A DNA stretch of 64,000 nucleotides. It comes from Cupriavidus nantongensis. Its GTDB lineage: Bacteria; Pseudomonadota; Gammaproteobacteria; Burkholderiales; Burkholderiaceae. The translations under genes and the position numbers were made by a program. The DNA lies in the NCBI RefSeq assembly GCF_001598055.1, contig NZ_CP014844.1:124001-188000 (forward strand). Direction: 5' to 3'. The notes below the pieces were generated by a model. The model had not been told where the DNA came from, searched no databases, and saw nothing but the letters and a program-made list of their open reading frames with translations. Numbering within the stretch: the stretch's first letter is position 1; the number at the start of each line of letters is the position of its first letter. Below, piece by piece: positions 40,584 through 50,026 of the stretch.

Positions 40584-40790
40584 TTCCGCTCCTGGATGCT
40601 GGTTCCCCGGGGCGATTCCGCCGCCGGTCCGTCCCGTCGATCTTTGCGTCTGGTGAAGACGCTGCCACGCTGCGCCGCGCACCGGCCGCGGCGCGCTGCG
40701 GCACGTATGCCGTGCGGCACAAGACTTCGGGCCATGGTTGAGCGCAAGCTTGGTGCAGTTGCGCGGCCCCGTCCAATGATTTATCGTCAA

Positions 40791-40820
40791 TCGCAATATA
40801 AGCCGCGCAAAATATTGCGA
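40791..40820. promoter_or_regulatory. Perfect inverted repeat, probable LysR operator of mmsA-hpdH
   Basis: TCGCAATAT (40791-40799) and ATATTGCGA (40812-40820) are perfect 9-bp arms with a 12-bp spacer, in the divergent gap between mmsA and the LysR gene. The arms contain the T-N11-A type spacing favoured by LysR proteins. Confidence 0.65.
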
Positions 40821-40856
40821 CGCACCACCGCCACCCCTCTCTCTGCCCGCGCCCCC

Positions 40857-41744
40857 TTGGACCTCCACCACCTGCGCGCCTTTGTCGCCGTCGCGCGCGA
40901 AGGCAACCTGACCCGCGCCGCGCAGCGCCTGCACCTGACCCAGCCCGCGGTCAGCCTGCAGCTGAAGGCACTGCAGTCGGCCTGGCGCATCCGGCTGTTC
41001 GAGCGCACCGCGGCAGGCCTGACGCTGACCGCCGATGGCGCCGCGCTGCTGCCGCTGGCCGAACGCATCCTCGATGGCGTGGGCGACCTGCAGCACACCG
41101 TCAACGCCATGCATCACACCGTGCGCGGGCGGCTGGCGATCGGCACCATCCTCGACCCGGAATTCACGCGGCTGGGCCCGATGCTGCGCACGCTGGTCGA
41201 GCGCCATCCGCAGATCGGCACCGAGCTGCGCCACGGCATGTCGGGCTGGGTGCTGCAGCAGATACGCAGCGGCGCGCTCGATGTGGGCTTCTACCTGGGG
41301 CAGCCGACGGAAGCCGGCTTCCACGCACTGACGCTGACACCGTTCTCGTATTACGTGGTCGCGCCCAAGGGCTGGAAGGAGCGCACCGCGCTGCGCTCGT
41401 GGGCGCAGCTGGCGACGCTGCCTTGGATCTGGACCCCGCCCGAATCGGCGCACAACCGGCTGCTGTCGGCGCACTTCGCGCAGGCGGGCGTGGATCCGGC
41501 GACCGTGCCCAAGGTGGCGCACGTCGACCAGGAAGCGTCGATGCGCGACCTGGTGCGCTCGGGCGTGGGGCTGTCGCTGGTGCGCGATGCGATCGCGCTG
41601 CGCGAATCGCATGCGCACGGGCTGGTGATCGTCGAAGGGGTCTCGGTGCAGACCGAGCTGACGCTGGTCTGCCTGGCCGCGCGCCGCGACGACCCGGTGG
41701 TTGCCGCGGTGTTCGGCGTCGCCGAGTCGGTGTTCCGTACCTAG
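40857..41744 (+). CDS. LysR-family regulator of the mmsA-hpdH operon (HpdR/MmsR-like)
   Basis: Divergent activator candidate for 3-hydroxypropionate catabolism. The helix-turn-helix begins [20 protein letters not shown] and continues [16 protein letters not shown]; a LysR substrate domain follows. A TTG at 40857 gives the usual short N-terminus (295 aa). An ATG at 40776 would add 27 residues but would place the perfect operator dyad inside the gene, so TTG is preferred. No clear Shine-Dalgarno supports either. Its end overlaps the convergent hydrolase gene by 4 bp. Confidence 0.85.
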   Translation: MDLHHLRAFVAVAREGNLTRAAQRLHLTQPAVSLQLKALQSAWRIRLFERTAAGLTLTADGAALLPLAERILDGVGDLQHTVNAMHHTVRGRLAIGTILDPEFTRLGPMLRTLVERHPQIGTELRHGMSGWVLQQIRSGALDVGFYLGQPTEAGFHALTLTPFSYYVVAPKGWKERTALRSWAQLATLPWIWTPPESAHNRLLSAHFAQAGVDPATVPKVAHVDQEASMRDLVRSGVGLSLVRDAIALRESHAHGLVIVEGVSVQTELTLVCLAARRDDPVVAAVFGVAESVFRT

Positions 41745-42679
41745 CGCTGCGGGATGCCCAGCCGGCGCTGCAGCCAGCCGCTCAGCGCCGCGAACACTTC
41801 GCCGCGCAGCGGCTGCGCTTCGTTGAAGATCTCGTGGTAGCCGTGGTCGAACCAGACCTGTTCGCGCAGGTCGGGTGGCGCGCTGTCGAAGAAGGTGCGG
41901 CTGCCGGCCGGGTCGACGATGCGGTCGGCGCCGCCGACCAGCATCAGCATGGGCGCTTCCAGCAGCGCCGCGTCGGCCTGCGCCTGCGCCATGCCGCGGA
42001 TAAATCCTTCGAGCACGCAGGCGGTGATGGTGGTCTGCACCAGCGGATCGGCGCGGTAGGCGGCGACCACCGCCGGGTCATGCGACAGGTGCCGCGCGTC
42101 GATCGGATTGGGCACGCGCAGCCGCGGCGCCAGCGTCAGCAGCACACGGTGCAGCGTCAGCGCCGGCCGCGACAGCCGCAGCGCCAGCGCCGGCGACGAC
42201 AGTACCAGCGCGCGCACCGGCCGCACCCGCGCGGTGGCAAAGCGCGCCGCGATCAGCCCGCCCATGCTGTGGCCCAGCAGGATCGGCAATTCATGCCAGC
42301 CCGGCACCGCGGCATCGTAGATCTCGGCGAGGTCGTTCAGGTACGCATCCGGGTGCTCCGCGACCATGCGCGCGCCGCCGCTGGCGCCGTGGCCGCGCAG
42401 GTCGAAGGCGCGCACGCGCAGCCCCAGTCCGCACAGCAGATCGGCGACATGCTGGTAGCGCCCGGCGTGTTCGGCAAGTCCGTGTACCAGCAGTACCGAG
42501 CCGAGCGGTTCGGCAAAGCGTGCCGGGTCGGGCTGCCAGGTGCGCAGCAACAGTTCGGTGCCGTCGCGCATGCGCTGGCGGCTCTGCACCGGCGCATGGG
42601 CATGGGTGTCCGCCGGGCTCGCGGCGGGGGTGCTGGCAACGCCGGCCAGGGCCGGGTCGTCCGTCATCGGCTGTTCCAT
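41741..42679 (-). CDS. Alpha/beta hydrolase, monoacylglycerol-lipase / lysophospholipase-like
   Basis: Serine hydrolase of the monoglyceride-lipase (PldB-like) group, 312 aa. The motifs are [29 protein letters not shown], nucleophile elbow LGHSMGG, a [12 protein letters not shown]sp region, and catalytic His in GYHEIFNE. The N-terminal ~35 residues are low complexity with His/Ala and could be a leader, but no classic signal peptide is seen. A second ATG four codons in is a possible start. It is not obviously linked to the copper genes next to it. Confidence 0.85.
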   Translation of the reverse strand: MEQPMTDDPALAGVASTPAASPADTHAHAPVQSRQRMRDGTELLLRTWQPDPARFAEPLGSVLLVHGLAEHAGRYQHVADLLCGLGLRVRAFDLRGHGASGGARMVAEHPDAYLNDLAEIYDAAVPGWHELPILLGHSMGGLIAARFATARVRPVRALVLSSPALALRLSRPALTLHRVLLTLAPRLRVPNPIDARHLSHDPAVVAAYRADPLVQTTITACVLEGFIRGMAQAQADAALLEAPMLMLVGGADRIVDPAGSRTFFDSAPPDLREQVWFDHGYHEIFNEAQPLRGEVFAALSGWLQRRLGIPQR

Positions 42680-42802
42680 TTGCAGGTCTCCTGCCGGCGC
42701 GCGCGGGCCAGGCGCGACGCCAGCTATCGTTGTTGTTATGGAGTCCGCTGTGCCGGCGTGTGCCGGCCCCTGCTGTGGCTACAACCGGGGCTTTAAGCGC
42801 GC

Positions 42803-43213
42803 TTAGCCATGGCAGGCCGGCGCCTCCGGCTGCGCCATGTCGGCCAGGATCGGGCAGTCCGGCCGGTCGTCGCCACTGCAGTGCTGCGCCAGTTCGCGCA
42901 GCGTGTCGCGCATCGCCGCCAGTTCGGCGATGCGCTGCTCCAGGTCGGCCACGTGCCGCAGCGTCAGCGCCTTGACGTCGGCGCTGGCGCGGTCGCGGTC
43001 GTGCCACAGCGACAGCAGGTTGCGGATCTCGTCGAGCGAAAATCCCAGATTACGAGCACGCCGCACGAAGCGCAAGGTATGCACCGCGCGTTCGTCATAG
43101 CGGCGGTAGCCGCCTTCGGTGCGCGGCGGCGTCGCCACCAGCCCGATCGATTCATAGTGGCGGATCATCTTGGCCGATACGCCCGAGGCCTGTGCCGCTT
43201 CGCCGATATTCAT
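42803..43213 (-). CDS. cueR: Copper-responsive MerR-family regulator CueR
   Basis: Cu(I)/Ag(I)-sensing activator that untwists promoters with a 19-bp spacer. The helix-turn-helix [20 protein letters not shown] and the metal loop HCSGDDRPDCPI are typical. Counting from the second of two adjacent ATGs (43213), the ligand cysteines fall at residues 112 and 120 and Ser at 77, the same numbers as in E. coli CueR, which supports this start (136 aa). The start overlaps the copA stop. Two matching operator boxes lie upstream of copA and copZ. Confidence 0.95.
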   Translation of the reverse strand: MNIGEAAQASGVSAKMIRHYESIGLVATPPRTEGGYRRYDERAVHTLRFVRRARNLGFSLDEIRNLLSLWHDRDRASADVKALTLRHVADLEQRIAELAAMRDTLRELAQHCSGDDRPDCPILADMAQPEAPACHG

Positions 43214-45741
43214 CATTCGCCTCCCTGCGCCGCGCTGGCAGCCGCCGGCGCGGTGCCGGCCCGGGCGCGCCAGCGGCGCAGCAGCAGCGCATTGCCGACC
43301 ACGCTGACGCTGGAGAACGCCATCGCCGCGCCCGCCACCACCGGATTGAGCATGCCGGCCGCGGCCAGCGGAATCCCCACCACGTTATAGATAAAGGCCC
43401 AGAACAGGTTCTGGCGGATCTTGCGCACGGTGCGGTGCGAGACCGCCAGCGCATCGGCCACCAGCGCGGGGTCGCCGCGCATCAGCGTGATGCCGGCTGC
43501 GTGCATCGCGACGTCGGTGCCGGTCGACATGGCAATGCCCACGTCGGCCGCGGCCAGCGCCGGGGCATCGTTGATGCCGTCGCCCACCATCGCCACCACC
43601 GCGCCATCGCGGCCCAGCGCCTGCACGCGCGCGGCCTTGTCTTCGGGCAGCACTTCGGCCTGCACGTCATCCAGCCCCAGCACCTGCGCCACGCGCGCCG
43701 CGGCGCCGGCGTTGTCGCCGGTCAGCATCACGGTGCGCACGCCGGCGGCACGCAGCCTGGCGATCGCCGCCGGTGCGCCCGGCTTGATGGCGTCGCCGAA
43801 CGCGACCAGCCCGGCCACGCGCGGCGGCGTGGTCTGCACCAGCCACGACACGGTGCGGCCTTCCGCTTGCAACTGCTGCGCCACCGCGGCCAGCGCGCCG
43901 GCCGGCGCGCCCAGCGACTCGCGCAGGCGCTCGCTGCCCAGCTGCAGCGCCTGGCCGTCGACCACGCCGGCAATGCCGCGGCCCGGCAGGGCCTGCACGC
44001 CGCTGGCCTGCGGCACGGCCAGGCCGCGCGCCTGCGCCGCGGCCAGCACGGCCCGCGCCAGCGGATGCTCGCTGCCGGCCTGCAGCGCGGCCAGCTGCGC
44101 CAGCAATGCGCTGCCGTCGGCGTCTGCAGGATCGGCCGCATGCAGCGCCACCACTTCGGGCTTGCCCACCGTCAGCGTGCCGGTCTTGTCGAACGCCACC
44201 ACCCCGACCCGGTGCGCCACTTCCAGCGCCTCGGCGTCCTTGATCAGGATGCCGGCGCGCGCGCCGGCGCCGGTGCCGGCCATGATCGCCGTAGGCGTGG
44301 CCAGCCCCAGCGCGCACGGGCAGGCGATCACCAGCACCGCCACGGCATTGAGCAGCGCCGTCTCCCAGTCGCCGGCAAACAGGCCCCAGCCCAGCACGGT
44401 GACCAGCGCAATGACCAGCACCACCGGCACGAACACCGCGCTGACGCGGTCGACCAGGCGCTGGATCGGCGCCTTGGCCGCCTGCGCGTGCTCGACCATG
44501 CGGATAATGCGGGCGAGCACGGTCTCGGCGCCCACCGCCACGGTGCGCGCCACCAGCAGGCCTTCGAAATTGATGGCGCCGCCGGTGATGCGGTCGCCAG
44601 GCTGCTTGGGCACCGGCAGGCTTTCGCCGGTCAGCATCGATTCATCGGCATGGCTGGTGCCTTCGACCACCTCGGCGTCCACCGGGATGCGCTCGCCGGG
44701 GCGCACCACGATTTCATCGCCGACGGTCACGGCGGACAGCGGCACGCTCTGCTCGACGCCGCCGCGCCGCACCCGCGCGGTATCGGGGCGCAACGCCGCC
44801 AGCGCGCGGATGGCGTCGGCGGTCTGGCGCTTGGCGCGCGTCTCGAGCCACTTGCCCAGGCGCACCAGCGTGATCACCACCGCCGCGCTCTCGAAGTACA
44901 GGTGCGGCATGGCATCGGCCGGGGTGCGCCACATCAGCCACAGCGACAGCCCGTAGGCGGCGGTGGTGCCGAGCGCCACCAGCAGGTCCATATTGCCCGC
45001 GCCGGCGCGTACCGCCTTCCAGCCGGCCTTGTAGAAGCGCCATCCGAACACGAACTGCACCGGCGTGGCCAGCAGCCACTGCACCCACGCCGGCAGCATC
45101 CAGTGCACGCCGAACCATTCCAGCACCATCGGCGCCACCAGCGGCAGCGACAGCGCCGCCGAGATCGCCACCGGCCACGGGCCGTCCCAAAAGGCGGGAC
45201 GCGTGGCCTGCCCCGGCTGGCCGGGCTGGGCCACGGCGCCCGCCGCGGCCGCGGCATCCGCCACCGGCGTCGCGCCATAGCCGGCGCGCACGACCGCGCC
45301 GGCCAGCGCCGCGGCATCGGTGGCGCCGCGCAGCAGCGTCACGCTGGCGCGCTCGGTGGCCAGGTTGACGGTGGCCTCGACCACGCCCGGCACGGCGCGC
45401 AGCGCCTTTTCGACCCGCGCCACGCAGGAGGCACAGGTCATGTCGGCGATATTCAGTTCGATGGTGTCGTGGGGCACGGTGTAGCCGGCGTCGGCCACGG
45501 CGCGCGCGGCGGCGGGCAGCACCGCGGCGGAGGCCGCGCGCAGCGTGGCGGCCTCGGTCGCCAGGTTGACGGCCACGTCGCGCACGCCGGGCACCTTGGC
45601 GAGAGCCTTTTCGACGCGCCCTACGCACGAAGCGCAGGTCATGCCTTCGACCGGCAGCCGCCACTCGGGCATGGCGTCGGCGGGCGGGTTGCGGTCCGCA
45701 CGGACCGGTTGGGAAGCGAGCACAGCGCTGGAATCTGGCAT
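43213..45741 (-). CDS. copA: Cu(I)-exporting P1B-type ATPase CopA
   Basis: Pumps Cu(I) (and Ag(I)) from cytoplasm to periplasm. The 842 aa contain two N-terminal heavy-metal domains ([15 protein letters not shown] with Cys36/Cys39, then [14 protein letters not shown]). These are followed by membrane helices, the transport motif [13 protein letters not shown], the phosphorylation site DKTGTLT at Asp518, and [19 protein letters not shown]. Transcribed with cueR by a TGA/ATG overlap from a CueR-type promoter at about 45774-45804. Confidence 0.97.
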   Translation of the reverse strand: MPDSSAVLASQPVRADRNPPADAMPEWRLPVEGMTCASCVGRVEKALAKVPGVRDVAVNLATEAATLRAASAAVLPAAARAVADAGYTVPHDTIELNIADMTCASCVARVEKALRAVPGVVEATVNLATERASVTLLRGATDAAALAGAVVRAGYGATPVADAAAAAGAVAQPGQPGQATRPAFWDGPWPVAISAALSLPLVAPMVLEWFGVHWMLPAWVQWLLATPVQFVFGWRFYKAGWKAVRAGAGNMDLLVALGTTAAYGLSLWLMWRTPADAMPHLYFESAAVVITLVRLGKWLETRAKRQTADAIRALAALRPDTARVRRGGVEQSVPLSAVTVGDEIVVRPGERIPVDAEVVEGTSHADESMLTGESLPVPKQPGDRITGGAINFEGLLVARTVAVGAETVLARIIRMVEHAQAAKAPIQRLVDRVSAVFVPVVLVIALVTVLGWGLFAGDWETALLNAVAVLVIACPCALGLATPTAIMAGTGAGARAGILIKDAEALEVAHRVGVVAFDKTGTLTVGKPEVVALHAADPADADGSALLAQLAALQAGSEHPLARAVLAAAQARGLAVPQASGVQALPGRGIAGVVDGQALQLGSERLRESLGAPAGALAAVAQQLQAEGRTVSWLVQTTPPRVAGLVAFGDAIKPGAPAAIARLRAAGVRTVMLTGDNAGAAARVAQVLGLDDVQAEVLPEDKAARVQALGRDGAVVAMVGDGINDAPALAAADVGIAMSTGTDVAMHAAGITLMRGDPALVADALAVSHRTVRKIRQNLFWAFIYNVVGIPLAAAGMLNPVVAGAAMAFSSVSVVGNALLLRRWRARAGTAPAAASAAQGGE

Positions 45742-45773
45742 GGTTCTGAGTCATCCACAGTGTCGATGTCAGC

Positions 45774-45804
45774 ATCATGGACCTTACCATCATTGGAAGG
45801 TCAA
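45774..45804 (-). promoter_or_regulatory. CueR-type promoter of copA-cueR
   Basis: On the minus strand, -35 TTGACC (45804-45799) and -10 CATGAT (45779-45774) are separated by exactly 19 bp holding the dyad ACCTTCC...GGTAAGGT, the hallmark of MerR-family activated copper promoters. Confidence 0.85.
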
Positions 45805-45853
45805 GGGCCGCTGCAGATGACGCCAGCGCCACCTCCACATCAGAAATTTCCCC

Positions 45854-45884
45854 TTGCGCTTCCCATCATGGCAAGGTTCACACT
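45854..45884 (+). promoter_or_regulatory. Second CueR-type box upstream of copZ
   Basis: CTTCCC-atcat-GGCAAGG (45859-45876) aligns base for base with the copA dyad relative to a -35 TTGCGC (45854-45859). The -10 at 19-bp spacing is CACACT (45879-45884), a poor match, so the promoter may be weak or strongly activator-dependent. Confidence 0.65.
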
Positions 45885-45937
45885 ATCTCTGTCGCGGCCC
45901 GATGCCGCGTTTCCATCCCGTTCAGGAGCGTTACAAC

Positions 45938-46138
45938 ATGATCCAGTTCCAGGTAGAAGGCATGACGTGCAACCACTGCGTCGGCGCCATCACCCGTGCC
46001 GTGCTTGCCGTCGACCCCGCCGCGCGCGTCAGCGCGGATGTGCCGGCCCAATCTGTTCGCGTCGACAGCGACGCCGACACGCAGGAGCTGCGCGAGGCCA
46101 TCGAGGAAGCCGGCTATCCGGTCAGGTCGGTGGCCTGA
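45938..46138 (+). CDS. copZ: Copper chaperone CopZ
   Basis: A 66-aa cytoplasmic metallochaperone of the HMA fold that hands Cu(I) to CopA. The copper motif GMTCNHC sits at the N-terminus, and the expected Tyr-Pro pair appears in EEAGYPVRSV near the end. The ATG at 45938 follows CAGGAG. It is divergent from copA with a shared 196-bp regulatory region. Confidence 0.93.
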   Translation: MIQFQVEGMTCNHCVGAITRAVLAVDPAARVSADVPAQSVRVDSDADTQELREAIEEAGYPVRSVA

Positions 46139-46155
46139 GCCGTCGCCTCGCCAGC

Positions 46156-46180
46156 AAAAAGGGCGCCCCCGGGCGCCCTT
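46156..46180. terminator. Bidirectional terminator between copZ and ompW
   Basis: AGGGCGCC / GGCGCCCT hairpin with a CCC loop, flanked by A5 on the left and CTTCTGTT on the right. The better T-tract is on the minus strand, serving ompW; copZ may also use it. Confidence 0.7.
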
Positions 46181-46205
46181 CTGTTCAGCCTGCCGTGTGC
46201 GGCGC

Positions 46206-46928
46206 TCAGAAGCGGTAGCCCACGTTCAGGTACGTCACCACCGGATCGATCTTGATCTTGGTGTGCGACTGGATCGTCACCGGACCCGCCTGGGTGGTGA
46301 ACGATGCCCGGGTCGAAATCGGCACATAGGACACCGACAGCCCGACGAACCAGTTGTCGTTGATGGCGTAGGTGGCGCCGATATTGAACACCGGGTTCCA
46401 CGACGGCTTGGCGCTGGCGGTCATGCGTGCGCCCGGCGCGAACTCGCGGTTGACGAAGTTCTGGTTGGTGATGGTCTCGTCGGTGAACCAGGTGTAGTTC
46501 ACGCCGAGGCCGACATAGGGACGGAATTTGGTCTTGGCGTCGAAGAAGTGGTACTTGACCACCAGCGCCGGACTCCACTGCTTGACCGAGCCGAGCTTGC
46601 CGTACTGGGCGTAGTTGCCCGTGCCCTTGACGTCATGCTTGGGCGGAATGCCCGCGACGATCTCGCCGGAGATGTTGTCGGTAAAGAAATGGGTGAAAGC
46701 CAGGCCGAGCGTGTCGGCGGACTCGATCTCCGCGCCGGTGTTGGGCCGGGTCATGCCGACCGGGCGGCCGCCGATGCTGTCGACGGTGAGCGGATCGGCG
46801 GAGCTGTTCGGCATCACGCGGAACCAGCCCATGCTGACGATATTGCTGCCCGCGGACTGCGCGTGTGCGGCTCCGGTCAGCGCCATCACGGCGCCCGCGG
46901 CCAGCATCTTCTTATAGGTCGATTTCAT
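46206..46928 (-). CDS. OmpW-family outer-membrane beta-barrel protein
   Basis: Small eight-stranded barrel with a hydrophobic lateral exit, thought to pass small hydrophobic molecules. The ATG at 46928 begins a signal peptide (MKSTYKKMLAAGAVMALTGA, cut near AHAQ), giving 240 aa. The OmpW pattern is seen in TLGLAFTHFFTDNISGEIVA, PYVGLGVNYTWF and the C-terminal strand ending YLNVGYRF with terminal Phe. Open frame upstream of this start is spurious. It is a single-gene transcript. Confidence 0.92.
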   Translation of the reverse strand: MKSTYKKMLAAGAVMALTGAAHAQSAGSNIVSMGWFRVMPNSSADPLTVDSIGGRPVGMTRPNTGAEIESADTLGLAFTHFFTDNISGEIVAGIPPKHDVKGTGNYAQYGKLGSVKQWSPALVVKYHFFDAKTKFRPYVGLGVNYTWFTDETITNQNFVNREFAPGARMTASAKPSWNPVFNIGATYAINDNWFVGLSVSYVPISTRASFTTQAGPVTIQSHTKIKIDPVVTYLNVGYRF

Positions 46929-47193
46929 AATCCTCTTACTCCTCTTTCGGTAACTGCCGCGTGCATTATCCGGCCAGCCCGCGCGAGGTTGTTTCATCAA
47001 TGACACGGATTCGTAGAGGCAGCCCCCTAAAGGGAGGGTTAACCATGAAAAAATGGCGCGGCAGCGGCTCCCCGGACCGCTGTCCGCAGCATCCACGCAA
47101 CGGTTTATGCCGCGCGGCGGAAAAAACCCTCACGTAAAAGCGGTTTTGGTAGCCAGGCGCGCAACAGCGGCGGCGCGCCTGGCCTGCAGGCCG

Positions 47194-49191
47194 TCAGGGC
47201 GTAACGATGGCGAAGTTCGGCTCGGACTTGTCCATCAGCCCGGCCCACGCCGCCAGCGCCTGCGGGTCGCCCTCGACGCGCGCGCGGCCGGCCTGGGTCT
47301 CGGCCTGCAGCGTGGTCTGGCCGGCCAGCACGGCCATCAGCACGGCGCGCGGCATGGTCAGCGTGGCCTGCGGGGCGGCGTGCTGGGCGTCGGCCTTGTA
47401 GCGGAACACGCCGTTCTCCACGGTCAGCGCAAAGCGCTTGCCGGTGTCCGGCTGTACCCAGTTCAGCGCCAGCGTCTTGCCGGCGGCGCGGTCGCCGTTC
47501 AGGCTGATCGCCAGGTAGTCCAGGAACATGGTGTCGGTCATCGCGCGCAGCACGTCCGGGCTGCCGGTGCGGCGGCCGGTCTTGGGCGGGCCGCTGCGCA
47601 GTTCGGCCGCGCCGCTCAGGTAGGCGTTGCGCCAGGTCGACGATTCCGCCTGGTAGCCAAGCTGCTCCAGCGCATCGGCCTGCAGCTGGCGCGCCGCCTG
47701 GTTGGACGGGTCGGCAAAGACCACGTGCTTGACCACCTCCGCCACCCAGCGATACTCGCCGCGCGCATAGGCGGCGCGGGCCTGCTCCAGCACGCGCGCC
47801 GCGCCGCCCATGAATTCGACATAGCGCTTGCCCGCCTCTTCCGGCGGCAGCGGGTTCAGGTTGGCCGGGTTGGCGTCGTACCAGCCCAGGTAGCGCTGGT
47901 ACACCGCCTTGGCGTTGTGGCTGACGGTGCCGTAGTAGTCGCGCAGGTGCCACTCGCTCGCCAGCGACGGCGGCAGCTTCACGCGCTCGGCGATCTCGGC
48001 CGGCACGTAGCCCTGGTTGGCCAGCCGCAGCGACTGGTCGTGGATGTACTTGTAGCCGTCGCGCTGCTTGCCCAGGTAAGTGACGATTTCCTGGCGGCCC
48101 CAGGTCGGCCAGTGGTGCTGGGCGAACAGCACGTCGGTGCGGGCGCCGTAGCGGTCGATGGTCTCGTCCAGCGCGCGCCACCACAGGTTGGCATCGCGCA
48201 CCTGGGCGCCGCGGATGGTGTAGAGGTTGTGCAGGTTGTGGGTGGCGTCCTCGGCCGCGCACAAGGCTTTCCACTGCGGGAAGTACATCAGCATCTCGGC
48301 CGGCGCCTCTGTGCCCGGCGCCATCAGGAACTCGATCTGCACGCCGTCGATGGTGCGGGTCTCGCCGGTCTTGTGGATCAGGTCGGTCGGCGGGATCAGC
48401 GTCAGCGTGCCGTGCGCGACCGCCTTGCCCAGGCCCACGTCGACCTGGCCGGTGGCCGAGCGCGGCAGGTTGAAGCCATACATGTACTGCGCGCGGCGGC
48501 TCATGGCGTTGCCGGCGAAGACGTTCTCGCTGACGGCTTCCTCCGTGAAGCCTTCCGGCGCCAGCACCTTGACCCGGCCGGCCTTGACGTCTTCGTCGCT
48601 GATGACGCCCTTGACGCCGCCGAAGTGGTCGGCATGGCTGTGGGTGTAGATCACCGCCACCACCGGCTTCTTCGGCCGGTGCCGGTAGTAAAGCTCGAGG
48701 CCGGCGCGCGAGGTCTCGGTCGCGGTCAGCGGGTCGATCACGATCAGGCCGGACTCGCCCTCGATGATGGTCATGTTGGCGATATCGAAGCCGCGCACCT
48801 GGTAGATGCGGTCCGTCACCTGGAACAGGCCGTGGTGCAGGTTGAGCCGGGCCTGCCGCCACAGGCTGGGATTGACGGTGGGGGGCGCGGTATCCGCCTT
48901 GAGGAACGCGTACGGTTCGAGCGACCACACCACGTTGCCTTTGGCGTCGCGGATTTCGGTGCTGTCGAGCGTGCCGATAAAGCCGCGGCGCGCCGCGTCG
49001 AAGTCGCGCTGGTCCTGGAACGGCAGCTGTTGCAGCACCGCGGCGTTGGCACGGGCGGTGGCATCGGTGGCGGGCTTGCCGGCGCCGGGTGCGGCGGTGG
49101 CGGTGGCGGCAACGGCGGTCCCGGCAAGGCTGAAGGTGACGGCCAGCGCAGCGGCGGCGGCGGTGGCGGCAAAGCGGGTCGGATACGGCAT
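47194..49191 (-). CDS. Metallo-beta-lactamase-fold alkyl sulfatase (SdsA1/BDS1-like)
   Basis: Likely cleaves primary alkyl sulfates such as dodecyl sulfate to alcohol and sulfate in the periplasm. The 665 aa have a signal peptide (core AAAAALAVTFSLAGTAVA). The zinc-site motif THSHADHFGG and later zinc-binding AEDATHNLHNLY belong to the type III sulfatase family. An alpha-helical dimerisation domain and a C-terminal SCP2-like domain follow. Divergent from a TetR gene, with a near-perfect palindrome between. Substrate chain length is not predictable. Confidence 0.92.
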   Translation of the reverse strand: MPYPTRFAATAAAAALAVTFSLAGTAVAATATAAPGAGKPATDATARANAAVLQQLPFQDQRDFDAARRGFIGTLDSTEIRDAKGNVVWSLEPYAFLKADTAPPTVNPSLWRQARLNLHHGLFQVTDRIYQVRGFDIANMTIIEGESGLIVIDPLTATETSRAGLELYYRHRPKKPVVAVIYTHSHADHFGGVKGVISDEDVKAGRVKVLAPEGFTEEAVSENVFAGNAMSRRAQYMYGFNLPRSATGQVDVGLGKAVAHGTLTLIPPTDLIHKTGETRTIDGVQIEFLMAPGTEAPAEMLMYFPQWKALCAAEDATHNLHNLYTIRGAQVRDANLWWRALDETIDRYGARTDVLFAQHHWPTWGRQEIVTYLGKQRDGYKYIHDQSLRLANQGYVPAEIAERVKLPPSLASEWHLRDYYGTVSHNAKAVYQRYLGWYDANPANLNPLPPEEAGKRYVEFMGGAARVLEQARAAYARGEYRWVAEVVKHVVFADPSNQAARQLQADALEQLGYQAESSTWRNAYLSGAAELRSGPPKTGRRTGSPDVLRAMTDTMFLDYLAISLNGDRAAGKTLALNWVQPDTGKRFALTVENGVFRYKADAQHAAPQATLTMPRAVLMAVLAGQTTLQAETQAGRARVEGDPQALAAWAGLMDKSEPNFAIVTP

Positions 49192-49247
49192 GCTGATCTC
49201 CTGGATCCTGTGCCGGGCGCAGTGGCGCGGCCGGCAACATTCATGAC

Positions 49248-49271
49248 ATTGTGCTGAACGTTCAGTACAAT
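49248..49271. promoter_or_regulatory. TetR-type operator between the sulfatase and regulator genes
   Basis: ATTGTGCTGAAC / GTTCAGTACAAT is a 24-bp palindrome with one mismatch per arm, centred 68 bp upstream of the sulfatase start and 110 bp before the TetR start. The size and lack of spacer suit a TetR dimer pair. Confidence 0.7.
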
Positions 49272-49369
49272 TCCGGAGTTTGCTGGCAGACCTCGTCTAC
49301 TGTCAAATAGACCCTGGCCCAGGTCCGACCTGCCGCCGACCTTGTGTCGCCCTATCTATCGCCGCCCCC

Positions 49370-50026
49370 ATGCCCCCGACCCGCCAGTCCGCCGAGCCCA
49401 CCGAGCCCCCCGTAGTGCCCACCTCCCCCGCCCCGGTCGCCAGGAACCGGCGCGGGCTGGAAACGCGCGAGCGCGTGCTCGCGGTCACGCGCGGGCTGAT
49501 CAGCGCGCATGGCTACGCCGAGGTGACGCTCGACCAGATTTCCGCCGAGGCCGGCGTGGCCAAGAGCAGCCTGCTGTGGCATTTCGGCAGCAAGGAGATG
49601 CTGCTGGCGGAGGCCGCCACCAGCCTGTTCCGGCAGATCGGCGAAGAACTGGGTGCCGAGCCGCACCGCGGCAGGACCGCGGCGCGGCGGCTCGAGAACA
49701 GCTTCGACCGGATCGCCGACTATCTCAGCGCCAATCCCGAGGCCAAGGGCGTGGTGCTGTCGCTGCTGTTCTCCGGCAGCGTGCCGGCCAGCGTGCGCGA
49801 GGAAATCCGCCGCAGCTGGGACAGCCATGTGCAGGACCTGGTCGCGGCGCTGTCGGCTCCCGGCCGTCCGCTGCCGGCACCGATGGCGCGCCTGATGATC
49901 GCCACCATCCACGGCTGCTACTGCCACTGGTACGCCAGCGACCGCAGCGAACCGATTGCCGACTTCCTGGCGCCGGCGCGCGAGCTGTTCGGCGACTGGC
50001 TGCGCGAGCGCGACCGCGAGCGCTGA
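49370..50026 (+). CDS. TetR-family regulator of the alkyl sulfatase
   Basis: The N-terminal helix-turn-helix (ETRERVLAVTRGLISAHGYA, then ISAEAGVAKSSLLWHFGSK) is typical TetR; the C-terminal helical domain should bind an inducer, perhaps an alkyl sulfate or alcohol. The ATG at 49370 (MPPTRQSAEPTEPP) gives 218 aa with a Pro-rich leader; an earlier in-frame ATG at 49280 would put the start within 10 bp of the operator. It ends directly against the convergent cyclodeaminase gene. Confidence 0.88.
   Translation: MPPTRQSAEPTEPPVVPTSPAPVARNRRGLETRERVLAVTRGLISAHGYAEVTLDQISAEAGVAKSSLLWHFGSKEMLLAEAATSLFRQIGEELGAEPHRGRTAARRLENSFDRIADYLSANPEAKGVVLSLLFSGSVPASVREEIRRSWDSHVQDLVAALSAPGRPLPAPMARLMIATIHGCYCHWYASDRSEPIADFLAPARELFGDWLRERDRER

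Noticed and set aside
43192..46218. 1008-codon plus-strand frame opposite copA
   Set aside because: Antisense shadow. The real copZ lies inside its range in another frame, with a ribosome site and copper motif.
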